A stretch of DNA of 64,000 nt, from the NCBI RefSeq assembly GCF_002204745.1, contig NZ_NIRR01000008.1, positions 78,422 to 142,421 on the forward strand. The letters run 5' to 3'. Positions 8,088 through 17,106 of this stretch are shown one piece after another (within the stretch, counting starts at the first letter, position 1; each line of letters begins with the position of its first letter). Both the position numbers and the translations under genes were made by a program. The notes beneath the pieces are model-generated. The model was given only the letters and a program-made list of their open reading frames with translations. It had not been told where the DNA came from and made no database searches. This DNA is from Hymenobacter amundsenii. Its GTDB lineage: Bacteria; Bacteroidota; Bacteroidia; Cytophagales; Hymenobacteraceae.

Positions 8088-10406
8088 TTAGTACACCTGC
8101 TCCCGCCCGCTCTGGCTTACCAGCTCCCGCACTTCTTCATTAAAGCCCGCCTGTCCGGCCAGCTCTTCCAATGGAATGTGAAAGCGGTACTTCCAGAAGT
8201 GGGTGGGGTTGGAGGGCACGTTGATCTGCTCAGCCAACGGGTCCTGGCGGCGCAGCTGGGCGCTGAGGGCCACCAGATCCTGGAGCGGGAAGATGGCCCA
8301 CATGGCCGGCGAGTACAGGTGCTGCACTACGATTTCGCGCGCGACCCAGGGCTCGCAGAACTCGGGGGCCGCTTCGTGCCAGTGGCCCAGGATGGTTTCG
8401 AAGAACCGCTGGGTCTGCTCGTGGTCCTCTTCCCACCAGCCGCGCAGGGTGCTCATGTCGTGCGAGCCGGGGCTGACCACGCTCAGGTAGGGCGCGTGGT
8501 CGGGGTGGCCGAACTCGGTGGCGGGGTCGGAGGGCATGCGTTGGATGTGCAGGCCCAGAATGCCGAGGTCCTTCATCACGCCGGGCACCGAGGCGGGTAC
8601 CATGCCCAGGTCTTCGCCGCAGATAAGCATGTTGGTGGCCCAGCGTACCGGCGGCAGTTTGGTGAGGCCCTGCTCGCGCCAGAAACCCTCGTGGCGCTGG
8701 TAGAAAAAGTCGTGGTAGAGGGCCAGCAGGCGGGGACGAGCGTACTCGTCGAGCTCCCGGAACGAGCGGCTCAGATGCAGCGTGATGCGCGGGTGGTAGT
8801 GGTCGGGTAGCTGGTCGTCGGGCACGAACAGCACCTCGTTCACCAGCCCGAACAGGCCGGCACGTAGCCAGCGGTAGTGGTCGGTGTTGGCGGGGTTCTG
8901 GCTGATTTTCTCGTTGATAACGGCCTCGATCTGCCGCTGGGTCCGTACCGGCTCCCGCAGGCGGATGGCCCCGTAGCCCGCATCTTCCATGAACTCCTCG
9001 AACACGGCCTGGGCTTGGCCGTGGAACACGTCTTCCAAGATATGCCAGCGGATGTAGGGTTCGCAGAGCCGGCCATAGTCGAACCAGCCGAGGCGCTGCT
9101 CGATTTCCGGGCGTGAGAAGGGCAGGGCGGGTGAGAAGTGACCCAGCAGGCCTTCTACCGAGTGGCCCGGAATTTCCCAGATGCGGAAGAAGCCCAGGAT
9201 GTGGTCGATGCGCAGGGCATCGAAGTAGCGGGCCAGGTGGCCCATGCGCTGCTGCCACCACTGGTAGCCGTCCGCAGCCATTCGCTCCCAGTTATAAGTC
9301 GGGAAGCGCCAGTTCTGGCCCGTTACCGAGAAGTCGTCGGGCGGGGCGCCGGCCTGCTGATGCATGTGGTAAAGCTCGGGCTGGGTCCAGGCGTCCACCG
9401 AGTGGCGGTAGATGCCGATGGGCAGGTCACCCTTGACTACCACGCCGTGCTCGCGGGCGTAGGCCACAGCGGCGCGTAGCTGCTTATCGAGATGAAACTG
9501 GGTGAAGAAGTGCAGGCCAAACTCGTCAAAACTGGGGCTGGTTTCCTGGGTCAGGTCGGCGACCTGGGCCGGGGTGCGGAACTCGGCAGGCCACTGGCTG
9601 AAATCGGCTGTGCCGAACCGGTCGCGCAGGCCGCAGAAGGCCGCGTAGGGGAGTAGCCAGGCCTGCTGCTCGGCCAGGAACAGCTGAAAATCGGGGTCGG
9701 CCAGAAAGGCGGTCTTCTCCTGCTGGTACAGCTGGCGGATGAACTCCCACTTAGCGTTCATCACCGGCTCGTAATCCACGTAATCCTTGGCGTTCAGCTC
9801 CTCCCGCAGGCGGGCCAGTTGCTGGCGGGCGGCTGGGTCGCGCAACTCGGCCACGGCCTCCAGGTTGAGATACTGCGGGTGCAGGGCAAACACCGAAATG
9901 GCGGCGTAAGGGTAGCTGTCGACCCAGGTATGGGTGGCCACGGTGTCGTTGATGGGAAGCACCTGCACCAGTTGCAGGCCAGTGGCCACAGCCCAATCTA
10001 CGAGCAGCTTCAGATCGGGAAACTCGCCCACGCCCAGGCCTTGGTGGCTGCGCAGTGCGAATACGGGCAGCGCCACGCCGGCCCCGCGCCAAGGCGCGGC
10101 GGCGTAGCGGAAGTGGTCGTCGGCCAGTACCCGCAGAGTCCGCGCGTGGCCGTCGGCCGGAATTACCCGGTCGTCGCCGGTTTCAAGCTCAAGCAATTGC
10201 CGGGCCGTGGGGTCCCAGATGCCATACTTGTAGCGCGTGTCGGCTTCGGGCGTGGCCAGCGTCACTTCGGCGGCCCAGGTCGGGTAGTCGGCATCCGACA
10301 ACGGCACGGCCTTGGTCGCATCCCAGGCCCCGAGGGCGGCATCGGAGCCCAGCACGCAGAGCTGGTGCAGCGGCTCGACCCGCGGGGCCGACAGCTGGAA
10401 ACGCAC
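8088..10406 (-). CDS. malQ: 4-alpha-glucanotransferase (GH77), main part
   Basis: The frame encodes a second CBM20-like starch-binding module (about residues 1-105, with W-D and Y-K-Y-G-I-W-D motifs) followed by a complete GH77 catalytic domain. The three catalytic carboxylates can be placed: the nucleophile Asp in A-L-R-I-D-H-I-L-G-F, the acid/base Glu in I-C-G-E-D-L-G-M-V-P, and the transition-state Asp in S-P-G-S-H-D-M-S-T-L-R. The enzyme moves glucan chains between alpha-1,4 glucans and is needed for maltodextrin and glycogen metabolism in the cytoplasm. The only start in this frame is a GTG at 10406 that lies inside the CBM20 module, and a first CBM20 module is encoded just upstream in another frame. 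Bacteroidota GH77 enzymes of this class normally carry two CBM20 modules in one chain of nearly 900 residues, so this is best read as the 3' part of a frameshifted gene. Confidence 0.85.
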   Translation of the reverse strand: MRFQLSAPRVEPLHQLCVLGSDAALGAWDATKAVPLSDADYPTWAAEVTLATPEADTRYKYGIWDPTARQLLELETGDDRVIPADGHARTLRVLADDHFRYAAAPWRGAGVALPVFALRSHQGLGVGEFPDLKLLVDWAVATGLQLVQVLPINDTVATHTWVDSYPYAAISVFALHPQYLNLEAVAELRDPAARQQLARLREELNAKDYVDYEPVMNAKWEFIRQLYQQEKTAFLADPDFQLFLAEQQAWLLPYAAFCGLRDRFGTADFSQWPAEFRTPAQVADLTQETSPSFDEFGLHFFTQFHLDKQLRAAVAYAREHGVVVKGDLPIGIYRHSVDAWTQPELYHMHQQAGAPPDDFSVTGQNWRFPTYNWERMAADGYQWWQQRMGHLARYFDALRIDHILGFFRIWEIPGHSVEGLLGHFSPALPFSRPEIEQRLGWFDYGRLCEPYIRWHILEDVFHGQAQAVFEEFMEDAGYGAIRLREPVRTQRQIEAVINEKISQNPANTDHYRWLRAGLFGLVNEVLFVPDDQLPDHYHPRITLHLSRSFRELDEYARPRLLALYHDFFYQRHEGFWREQGLTKLPPVRWATNMLICGEDLGMVPASVPGVMKDLGILGLHIQRMPSDPATEFGHPDHAPYLSVVSPGSHDMSTLRGWWEEDHEQTQRFFETILGHWHEAAPEFCEPWVAREIVVQHLYSPAMWAIFPLQDLVALSAQLRRQDPLAEQINVPSNPTHFWKYRFHIPLEELAGQAGFNEEVRELVSQSGREQVY

Positions 10407-10816
10407 GGCCGGGCGGCCACGGCCGGAGCTGGCGCGGCCATCGGGGCCGGGCGGCGCAGCAGGGCTTCGGTGAAGGCGGCGGTGTAAAGCTCGTTTTCGG
10501 GCAGGGCCGGGGCGCGCCAGAAATCGGTTAGCACGATTTGGGTGAACGAGCCGGCGGCGGCCTGCACGTGCCGGTTAGGGCCCCACTCCCAGTAGCGGCC
10601 CCCGTCGCGCTCATCGAGCAGCAGGTACTTATATTCCACGCTGGCCAGCTCCCCGGCGGGCAGGCTGATTTCCTGGCTCCAGAGGCCGGAGTCGGAGTGG
10701 TAGTGTAAACTCAGGGCTTGGGTGGGGTCCCACTGGCCCAGGCTGGGCAGGGAGCCGCAGACTACCAGCCGCTGGCCCCAGGCCGTGCGAAAGGGGAGCG
10801 TAAAGCGAAGAATCAT
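10407..10816 (-). pseudogene. malQ: 5' part of malQ (first CBM20 module), separated by a frameshift
   Basis: Starting with ATG at 10816, this frame encodes a CBM20 starch-binding module (residues 1-100, with R-L-V-V-C-G-S-L-P-S-L-G-Q-W-D and V-E-Y-K-Y-L-L-L-D) and then an Ala/Pro linker (R-R-P-A-P-M-A-A-P-A-P-A-V-A-A-R-P). Right after the linker the reading continues sensibly only in the malQ frame, as V-R-F-Q-L-S-A-P-R. One added base in the CCGTG at about 10404-10412 (CCGGTG) would join the two parts into one protein of about 908 residues. The frame itself stays open to 10262 but its sequence there is meaningless. Either a sequencing deletion or a true mutation explains it. Confidence 0.75.
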
Positions 10817-10989
10817 CGGGGGCTATTCGGATAAAAACAGGCCCGAAAGGTAGCGCTTAATGCCCGGAAAAGCCTGCTGTCGGTCCGCCATAATCAATGC
10901 TTAACCCACAGAAAGCCGGCGGTTTTGCTCGTGCCAATGCCGGGTTGATAGCCGGACAATGCCGGATTGACGCCGGGGCTGCCCGCCCG

Positions 10990-11487
10990 CTACATCGGCC
11001 GAGCTGGCCGGGGGCGGCGGGGGCGGTTTTCGCGGCTCGCCGGCCCCGTGGGCCTACCCGCCGCTTCCATGGTCACGACCAGATTTTTCTCGGCTTCGGG
11101 GGTGCGCAGCAGCACCTGCTGAGTTGCCATACCAGGGTACTCCACGAGCAGTAGCACCGGCTCGCCGGTTGGCAGCGACAGGATAAAAAAGCCATCGGAG
11201 TTGGTAACGGCCAACGACTGGCCCCGCCCTTGCACCAGCACACTGGCGCCGGGCAGCGGCAGTTGATCGGGCCCGAACACGGCCCCGGAAAAGGTTATGG
11301 CCGCCGCCGCCGTTTTTGGCGCGGCCGGGCGGCCAGAAAGTGGTGCCTGCGCCAGCGCCGCCCCGGCCCCGGGCAACAGCAGGGCCAGCACCATGGCTAC
11401 CCGCAGCCCCGGCAGCCCCCGCAGCCAGTGGATACGTGCATAAGTGGGGGCAGTAAGGCAGGGAGCGTAACGGAAGACGTTGGACAT
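10990..11487 (-). CDS. Small secreted carboxypeptidase-regulatory-like domain protein
   Basis: The 165-residue product has an N-terminal hydrophobic segment (V-A-M-V-L-A-L-L-L-P-G-A-G-A-A-L-A-Q) that ends in a signal peptidase site near residue 47; the ATG for a shorter signal peptide would be at residue 32. The middle, about residues 63-140, is a CarboxypepD_reg-like beta-sandwich with F-S-G-A-V-F-G-P-D-Q-L-P-L-P-G-A-S-V and T-N-S-D-G-F-F-I-L-S-L-P motifs, as seen at the N-terminus of TonB-dependent receptors. Here it stands alone and ends in a tail rich in Arg and Pro. The function is unknown. The gene is divergent from tamB. Confidence 0.7.
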   Translation of the reverse strand: MSNVFRYAPCLTAPTYARIHWLRGLPGLRVAMVLALLLPGAGAALAQAPLSGRPAAPKTAAAAITFSGAVFGPDQLPLPGASVLVQGRGQSLAVTNSDGFFILSLPTGEPVLLLVEYPGMATQQVLLRTPEAEKNLVVTMEAAGRPTGPASRENRPRRPRPARPM

Positions 11488-11563
11488 GGAACTGAGCAGT
11501 AGGAAATGGTGTCTGGCAGGGCCTGCGGGGTAGTTGGGGCCATCCGGAGTAGGTAAATAACAG

Positions 11564-11571
11564 TACCTTTG
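11564..11571 (+). promoter_or_regulatory. Possible -7 box upstream of tamB
   Basis: TACCTTTG matches TAnnTTTG in the gap before tamB. No TTG lies at the usual distance upstream (the nearest is 27 bases away), and the leader to the start codon would be about 170 bases, so the call is weak. Confidence 0.3.
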
Positions 11572-11749
11572 GCCGCGCGGTTAGCTGATCAAAAATAGGG
11601 TGCTACCGAAGACCGAAACAACGATAGTCGCTAAATCGGGCCAATCAATCGGGGAAATCGGGCTGATTACCGGTTAAGGACCACTGCCCCAACCCGACCG
11701 GCGCTTTTTCCGTTTGCCAGTCTGAGCCTCATTTATACTCCCTCTTCCT

Positions 11750-14700
11750 TTGCCGGTTTATCTGCGTCGTATTTTGTACGCCCTATTGGGGCTGGTTGCG
11801 TTCGTGCTGCTGGTCGCGGTTGGGCTGTTTTTTTATGTCCAGACGCCTTCGGGCCAGGACTTTGTGGCCAACCAGGCTCAGAAATACCTGCGCGACAAGT
11901 TGCAGACGGAGGTACGCATCGGTAAATTCCGGTCCGACTTCCGCAATACCATCAGTTTCGACGATGTGTACCTGGAGGACCAGAAGGGCGACACGCTGGT
12001 GGCAGTGGGCCACTTGGGCGTCAATATTGATATTTTTGCCCTGCTCAAGTCGAAAATCAAGATCAGCCACCTGGAGCTGGATAACGGCCGGATTGCCATC
12101 AGCCGCACCGAGCCCGATAGCATCTCCAACTACGATTTCATCCTGAACGCCTTCGCCACCGGCGACACCAGCACCGTGGCCGCGGCTCCGGCTGATACCA
12201 CCGGCGCGGGCTTCACTTACGACATCGGCGACGCCCAACTGACCAACATCCTGCTCACCTACAACGATGCGGTGGATGGCATGAACGTGCGGGCTAAAGT
12301 GGGCGACCTGGCCGTGAACATGGACCAGGTAGACGTGGATGCTGCTATTTACAAGGTAGACCAGGCGGCGCTCAAGAACACTGACATCCGCATCACCCAA
12401 ACCAAGGTGCCCCCGCCCACCCCTGCCGACACGTCGGCCCTGGCCCTTACTTTCGGCATCAACCGCGTCCGCCTCGACAACGTAGGCCTGACGTACCGCA
12501 ACAACCCCTCGGCCCAGTTCATCAGCACCCGCATCGGGGAGGCCGAAGTAACGGCCGACGACATCGACCTGATTAATAGCCGCGTGGCCCTCAACAAGCT
12601 GATGTTGCGCAACACCACCTTCGCCTACGCCCAGAACGAGGACGTGCCCACCGAGCAGCGGGTGGTGAATCCGGCTAAAGTGGTGCGCGACCTTGATGCT
12701 TCGGTAAAAAACGCCACCGGCCAGGAATCGAGTTGGGCGGTGAGCCTGAAGGAATCCGACATCAGTGGGGTGGAGGTGGCCTTCGACAACTTCAACGAGC
12801 CGCGCCAGAAAACCCGGGTGCGGGGCATGGACTACAACCACCTCAAGTTCACGAACCTCACGCTCAATACCGAGAACCTGCGCTACTCCGAAAACAGCAC
12901 CACCGGCCGCATTACGCAGCTTTCGGGGCAGGAGCAGAGCGGCTTTGCCGTGACCCGGGCCCAGGCCGACGTGGTGTTCGACTCGACTGAAACCCGCCTC
13001 AGCAACCTCGACCTCGTAACGCCCCACACCCGCATCCGGCGCCTGCTGGCCATGCAATACAAGAGCCTCGACGCCATTGCCGATGACCTGCCCAATCTGG
13101 GCCTGGAGGCCGATTTGCGCGACTCCCGCCTCGGCTTCCGCGACATCCTTTACCTCGCGCCCGACCTGGCCGACACGCCGCCCTTCACGACCGGCCCCAA
13201 CCAGTCGGTGCTCATCAGCGGCAAAGTTGATGGCCGGGTGGGCGACTTGCGCATTAAGGGCTTGGAGTTGGTGGGGTTGCGCAACACCCAGCTGCTGGCC
13301 AGCGGCCGGATCAAAGGTCTGCCCGAAACCGACCGCCGCCTCTACGTCGACCTCGACATTCAGAAGTTCGTGACCACCAGGGCCGATATCCGGAGCCTCG
13401 TGCCGGAGGGTACGATTCCGGCCGGCTACTCGCTGCCGCCCCTGATAGCGGTGCGCGGCACGTTCGAGGGCCGCCCCACGGCCCTGATATTTGATACCGA
13501 CCTGAAGGCTACCACGACCTACGGCAGCTTGGCTGCGAAAGTGAGCGTGGGCGCGGGCCCCGTGGGCCAGGAACCAGTAAAGGCTGTTTTCAGTACCCAG
13601 CAGCTTAACGTAGGGAAGCTCATCGGCGACCCCACCATCGGGACCGTGACGGCCAGCGGTACGCTGACCGGGCGCGGCGGCCTCGACCCCAACCAACTGC
13701 GCGGGCAGCTCAACGCCAAGGTGCAGCAGGCCACCTACAACGGCTACACCTACCGCGGCATTGTCGCCAAAGTCGATATTGACCGCAACCGCTACGTGGT
13801 AGACGCCAGCAGCAAGGACGACCCCAACCTCAACCTCGACCTGCTGGCCACCATCGACCTGCGCAACGCCTCGAACCCCACCTATACCGTCGACCGCCTG
13901 AACCTGCGCGGCGTGAACCTGACGGCCCTGGGATTCTATACTGGTGGCAACCTGAGCATTCAGGGCGACCTGAAGGCCAATCTGAGCGGGTCGGACCTGA
14001 ACACGATTAACGGCACGTTCTCGGGCAGCCGCATTGCCATCGTCAACGACGGCAAGCCGTTCGTGCTCGATTCGGTGAGCGGACGGATTCTGCAGCGCAC
14101 TGGCCGCACGGAGGTGGATTTCGCCAGTTCGGTGGCCGACCTGGAGCTGCGCGGCAACACCCGCCTCGGCGACATCGTGACGGCCCTCGAACGACACATC
14201 GACCGGTACTTCGACCTGCCGGACGTCCGCTACCGGCCCAGCAGCGCCAACGAGGAGTTTACGTTCGAAATCAACGTGAAGGAGCCTAAAATCATCCAGC
14301 AGTTCGTGCCTGATCTGCAGCAGATTTCGCCCTTCAAGCTTACCGGCGGCTTCGACAGCCGGGAGGCCGACCTGCGCCTGAGCACCAGCATTGCCCGCAT
14401 CAAGTACATGGGCTACCAGCTCGACTCACTGCGGCTCAAGGTATCGTCGGACCCGCAGGCGCTGGATTATGCCCTCAAGCTCAACCACATTCGGCAGGAC
14501 ACGACGCTGAACCTGCCCAACCCCAGCCTTACCGGTAGCATTGCCAACAACAAAGTGGGCACCCATCTGCGCATTGCCGAAAACGACAGCACCACCAACC
14601 TCGACCTGGCCGGGGCCCTGCAGGTCCTCAACCAAGGCGCGGCCTACTCGTTCAGCTTCGACCCCAAGCTGGTGCTCAACAACGAGCAGTGGATTGTGCA

Positions 14701-16945
14701 GCCCAGCAATTCGTTGCGCTACGATACCAACACCGGGGCCATCAGGGCCGAGAACGTGCGCCTGAGCCAGGGCGACCAGTTGATTGCCCTGCAAACGCTG
14801 GCCGGAGCCGATTACCCGCTTCAGGCCGAGTTCAGCAACCTCAACCTCAACCAGCTGGCTACCGCCGGCGGCCTCCAGGATTCGCTGGTAGGCGGCACGC
14901 TCAGTGGTCAGGCCATTATCAAGGCCCTGGGCCAGCCGCGCATGGCTTTCACGGCCAATGCCGGGCTCATGGGGCTTACGTACAGCAAGACCGTTATCGG
15001 GGACGTTAAACTGCAGGCCACGAACCCTGTCGCCGACCGCTACAACCTGGACCTGCGCCTGACCGGCGGCCCCGCCAACCAGGACGTGCGCCTGACGGGC
15101 GATTACCTGGCCAGCGGCGCCCTCGATATGCAGGCCAACGTCACGCGCTTCGGACTGGGCATTGTTGAGCCGTTCGCGCTGGGCGAAATCCGGGAAACCA
15201 GCGGCTTCCTGAGCGGCCTGCTCGCCATCAAGGGCACTGCTTCGGCGCCTGAGGTGCGCGGCAAGCTCACGACCAACAATGCCGGCTTCACGCTCACCCA
15301 GCTCGGGGCACCTTTCACGCTGCCTCAGGAAGATTTGGTGTTCGATGACAAGGGCATTCTGTTTGATGACTTCGTAATTCTCGATTCGCTGGGCAACAAG
15401 GGCGTCGTGAACGGGCACGTGCTGACCACGAACTTCATCGATTACGGCTTCAATCTGCGGGCCGTCACCAACGACTTTATCGCCGTGCAGAGCACCCAGC
15501 GCGACAACCCGCTGTTCTGGGGCAAGCTCATCGTGGATTCGGAATCGCGCATTACCGGCGACCTGAACCTGATGAAGGTGCGTACCACGGCGACCATCGT
15601 GGACGGCTCCGACTTCTACGCGGCCGTGCCCAATGATGAGGCCGACAAGGTCAGCTCGGCTGGCATCGTGGAGTTCATCGACAAGAGTGCCCCCATCGAT
15701 ACGCTGCTGCAGCGGCAACTGGCCAAACAGGACTCGGCCAAAACAGCGGCCGGCTACGACATCACGGCCACCATCACTGTCACCGACGACACGCCGTTTA
15801 CCATCATTATTGATGAGGCCTCGGGCGACAACCTGAAGGTGCGGGCCAACGGGACGCTCAATACGGCCATCGACCCGGTGGGCAACATCACGCTCAGCGG
15901 CCGGCTGGCCGTGAAGAGCGGCAGCTACCACATGTCGCTCTACGAACTCACGGAGCGCGACTTCCAGATTGCCGAAGGCAGCACCATCACCTGGTCGGGC
16001 GACCCCTATAACGGCATTGCCGATGTGTCGGCGATTTACGTGGCCAAGGCCGCGCCGGCCGAGTTGCTCTCGGGCCAGGGTATCAGCGACGAAACGCTGA
16101 AGTCGACGGCCCGCAATACGCTGCCCTTCAATGTGTACCTAAACGTGGACGGGGAGCTGCTCAAGCCCGAAATAAGCTTTAATATCAAGCTCCCCGAGGA
16201 TACGCGCTCCGACTTGCGCACCCAGATTGAGAACCGCCTGGCCCAGCTGCGCCAGCCCAGCCAGACCGATGAGCTCAACAAGCAGGTGTTCTCGCTGCTG
16301 GTGCTGGGCCGCTTCCTGGCCGAAAACCCGTTTGAAAGCAGCGGGGGCAGCATCGTGGCCGACCAGCTGCGGGGCAGTGCCAGCCAGGTGCTTACTCAGC
16401 AGCTCCAGAACCTGACGGGCTCCTACCTCTCTAATCTGGGCGTGGAGCTGGGCGTTAACTCCCAGGCCGACTACTCCTCGGGAACCGAGAAAACCCGTAC
16501 CGACCTGAACGTGGCCGTGCGCCGCCAGCTCTTCAACGACCGCGTGACCGTGCGCCTGGGTACCGATGTGCCGCTGGCCGGCGGCAACCAGGCCAGCAAC
16601 GGCCAGCAGAGCGTGAGCAATTTTGCCGGCGACGTGAGCATCGAGTACGACATCCTGGCCAACGGCCGCCTGCGGCTGCGCGCTTACCGTAACAACGGCT
16701 TCAGCGACATTGACGGCCAATATGTGCGGAACGGGGTTGCGCTGATTTATCAGCGCGACTACCGGGACTTCGCTGACCTGTTCAAGGGTATTGATAAGGA
16801 CGTGAAGGAAAAGAACAAGGCCACCCACAAGCGCCAGAAGGAGCAGGAAAAAGCGGCCGACGACTCGGTGAAAACCACGACCACCGTGCCGCCCCGCCGC
16901 GACTCGGCGCGGGTAGCCCAACGACCCACTAAAAGCAGCAAGTAG
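11750..16945 (+). CDS. tamB: Translocation/assembly module TamB domain protein (DUF490)
   Basis: The 1731-residue protein has one N-terminal membrane anchor (residues about 6-30, L-L-G-L-V-A-F-V-L-L-V-A-V-G-L-F-F), then a very long series of beta strands of the AsmA/TamB type that bridge the periplasm. The C-terminal 350 residues hold the DUF490/TamB domain, recognisable by P-E-I-S-F-N-I-K-L-P-E-D and L-L-V-L-G-R-F-L-A-E-N-P-F. It ends in a Lys/Glu-rich tail. No ATG is available near the membrane anchor, so the TTG at 11750 is taken as start. TamB family proteins help lipid transfer to or protein assembly in the outer membrane. The next gene is a BamA/TamA-type barrel on the same strand, which supports a working pair. 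Confidence 0.9.
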   Translation: MPVYLRRILYALLGLVAFVLLVAVGLFFYVQTPSGQDFVANQAQKYLRDKLQTEVRIGKFRSDFRNTISFDDVYLEDQKGDTLVAVGHLGVNIDIFALLKSKIKISHLELDNGRIAISRTEPDSISNYDFILNAFATGDTSTVAAAPADTTGAGFTYDIGDAQLTNILLTYNDAVDGMNVRAKVGDLAVNMDQVDVDAAIYKVDQAALKNTDIRITQTKVPPPTPADTSALALTFGINRVRLDNVGLTYRNNPSAQFISTRIGEAEVTADDIDLINSRVALNKLMLRNTTFAYAQNEDVPTEQRVVNPAKVVRDLDASVKNATGQESSWAVSLKESDISGVEVAFDNFNEPRQKTRVRGMDYNHLKFTNLTLNTENLRYSENSTTGRITQLSGQEQSGFAVTRAQADVVFDSTETRLSNLDLVTPHTRIRRLLAMQYKSLDAIADDLPNLGLEADLRDSRLGFRDILYLAPDLADTPPFTTGPNQSVLISGKVDGRVGDLRIKGLELVGLRNTQLLASGRIKGLPETDRRLYVDLDIQKFVTTRADIRSLVPEGTIPAGYSLPPLIAVRGTFEGRPTALIFDTDLKATTTYGSLAAKVSVGAGPVGQEPVKAVFSTQQLNVGKLIGDPTIGTVTASGTLTGRGGLDPNQLRGQLNAKVQQATYNGYTYRGIVAKVDIDRNRYVVDASSKDDPNLNLDLLATIDLRNASNPTYTVDRLNLRGVNLTALGFYTGGNLSIQGDLKANLSGSDLNTINGTFSGSRIAIVNDGKPFVLDSVSGRILQRTGRTEVDFASSVADLELRGNTRLGDIVTALERHIDRYFDLPDVRYRPSSANEEFTFEINVKEPKIIQQFVPDLQQISPFKLTGGFDSREADLRLSTSIARIKYMGYQLDSLRLKVSSDPQALDYALKLNHIRQDTTLNLPNPSLTGSIANNKVGTHLRIAENDSTTNLDLAGALQVLNQGAAYSFSFDPKLVLNNEQWIVQPSNSLRYDTNTGAIRAENVRLSQGDQLIALQTLAGADYPLQAEFSNLNLNQLATAGGLQDSLVGGTLSGQAIIKALGQPRMAFTANAGLMGLTYSKTVIGDVKLQATNPVADRYNLDLRLTGGPANQDVRLTGDYLASGALDMQANVTRFGLGIVEPFALGEIRETSGFLSGLLAIKGTASAPEVRGKLTTNNAGFTLTQLGAPFTLPQEDLVFDDKGILFDDFVILDSLGNKGVVNGHVLTTNFIDYGFNLRAVTNDFIAVQSTQRDNPLFWGKLIVDSESRITGDLNLMKVRTTATIVDGSDFYAAVPNDEADKVSSAGIVEFIDKSAPIDTLLQRQLAKQDSAKTAAGYDITATITVTDDTPFTIIIDEASGDNLKVRANGTLNTAIDPVGNITLSGRLAVKSGSYHMSLYELTERDFQIAEGSTITWSGDPYNGIADVSAIYVAKAAPAELLSGQGISDETLKSTARNTLPFNVYLNVDGELLKPEISFNIKLPEDTRSDLRTQIENRLAQLRQPSQTDELNKQVFSLLVLGRFLAENPFESSGGSIVADQLRGSASQVLTQQLQNLTGSYLSNLGVELGVNSQADYSSGTEKTRTDLNVAVRRQLFNDRVTVRLGTDVPLAGGNQASNGQQSVSNFAGDVSIEYDILANGRLRLRAYRNNGFSDIDGQYVRNGVALIYQRDYRDFADLFKGIDKDVKEKNKATHKRQKEQEKAADDSVKTTTTVPPRRDSARVAQRPTKSSK

Positions 16946-16981
16946 CGAACGAAAAAGAACGCCGTGCTCTATCTAGCGTCC

Positions 16982-17057
16982 GCGCAGTTGAAGCAAGCAT
17001 CTCTACCGCTGGCCACCAATGGCCCCGCAACGAAGCGGTAGAGATGCTTCAACTGCG
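16982..17057. repeat. Palindromic element between tamB and the BamA-like gene
   Basis: GCGCAGTTGAAG...GCATCTCTACCGCT and its complement TAGAGATGCTTCAACTGCGC face each other; the left arm has four extra bases. The ATCTCTACCGCT arm is shared with the element at 31794-31898. The element overlaps the first codons of the longest frame of the next gene, which argues for a later start there. Confidence 0.8.
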
Positions 17058-17106
17058 CTTCGCCTCACTCAGCATGACGTTCCTTGTGATAACGAACTCC
17101 TCATCC

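Noticed and set aside
10400..10412. Programmed frameshifting in malQ
   Set aside because: There is no slippery run or following structure that I can see, and such frameshifting is not known for this family. A base deletion explains it better.
11783..14197. An 804-codon open frame opposite tamB
   Set aside because: Same reason; it has no signal, no known motif, and overlaps a gene with clear TamB features.
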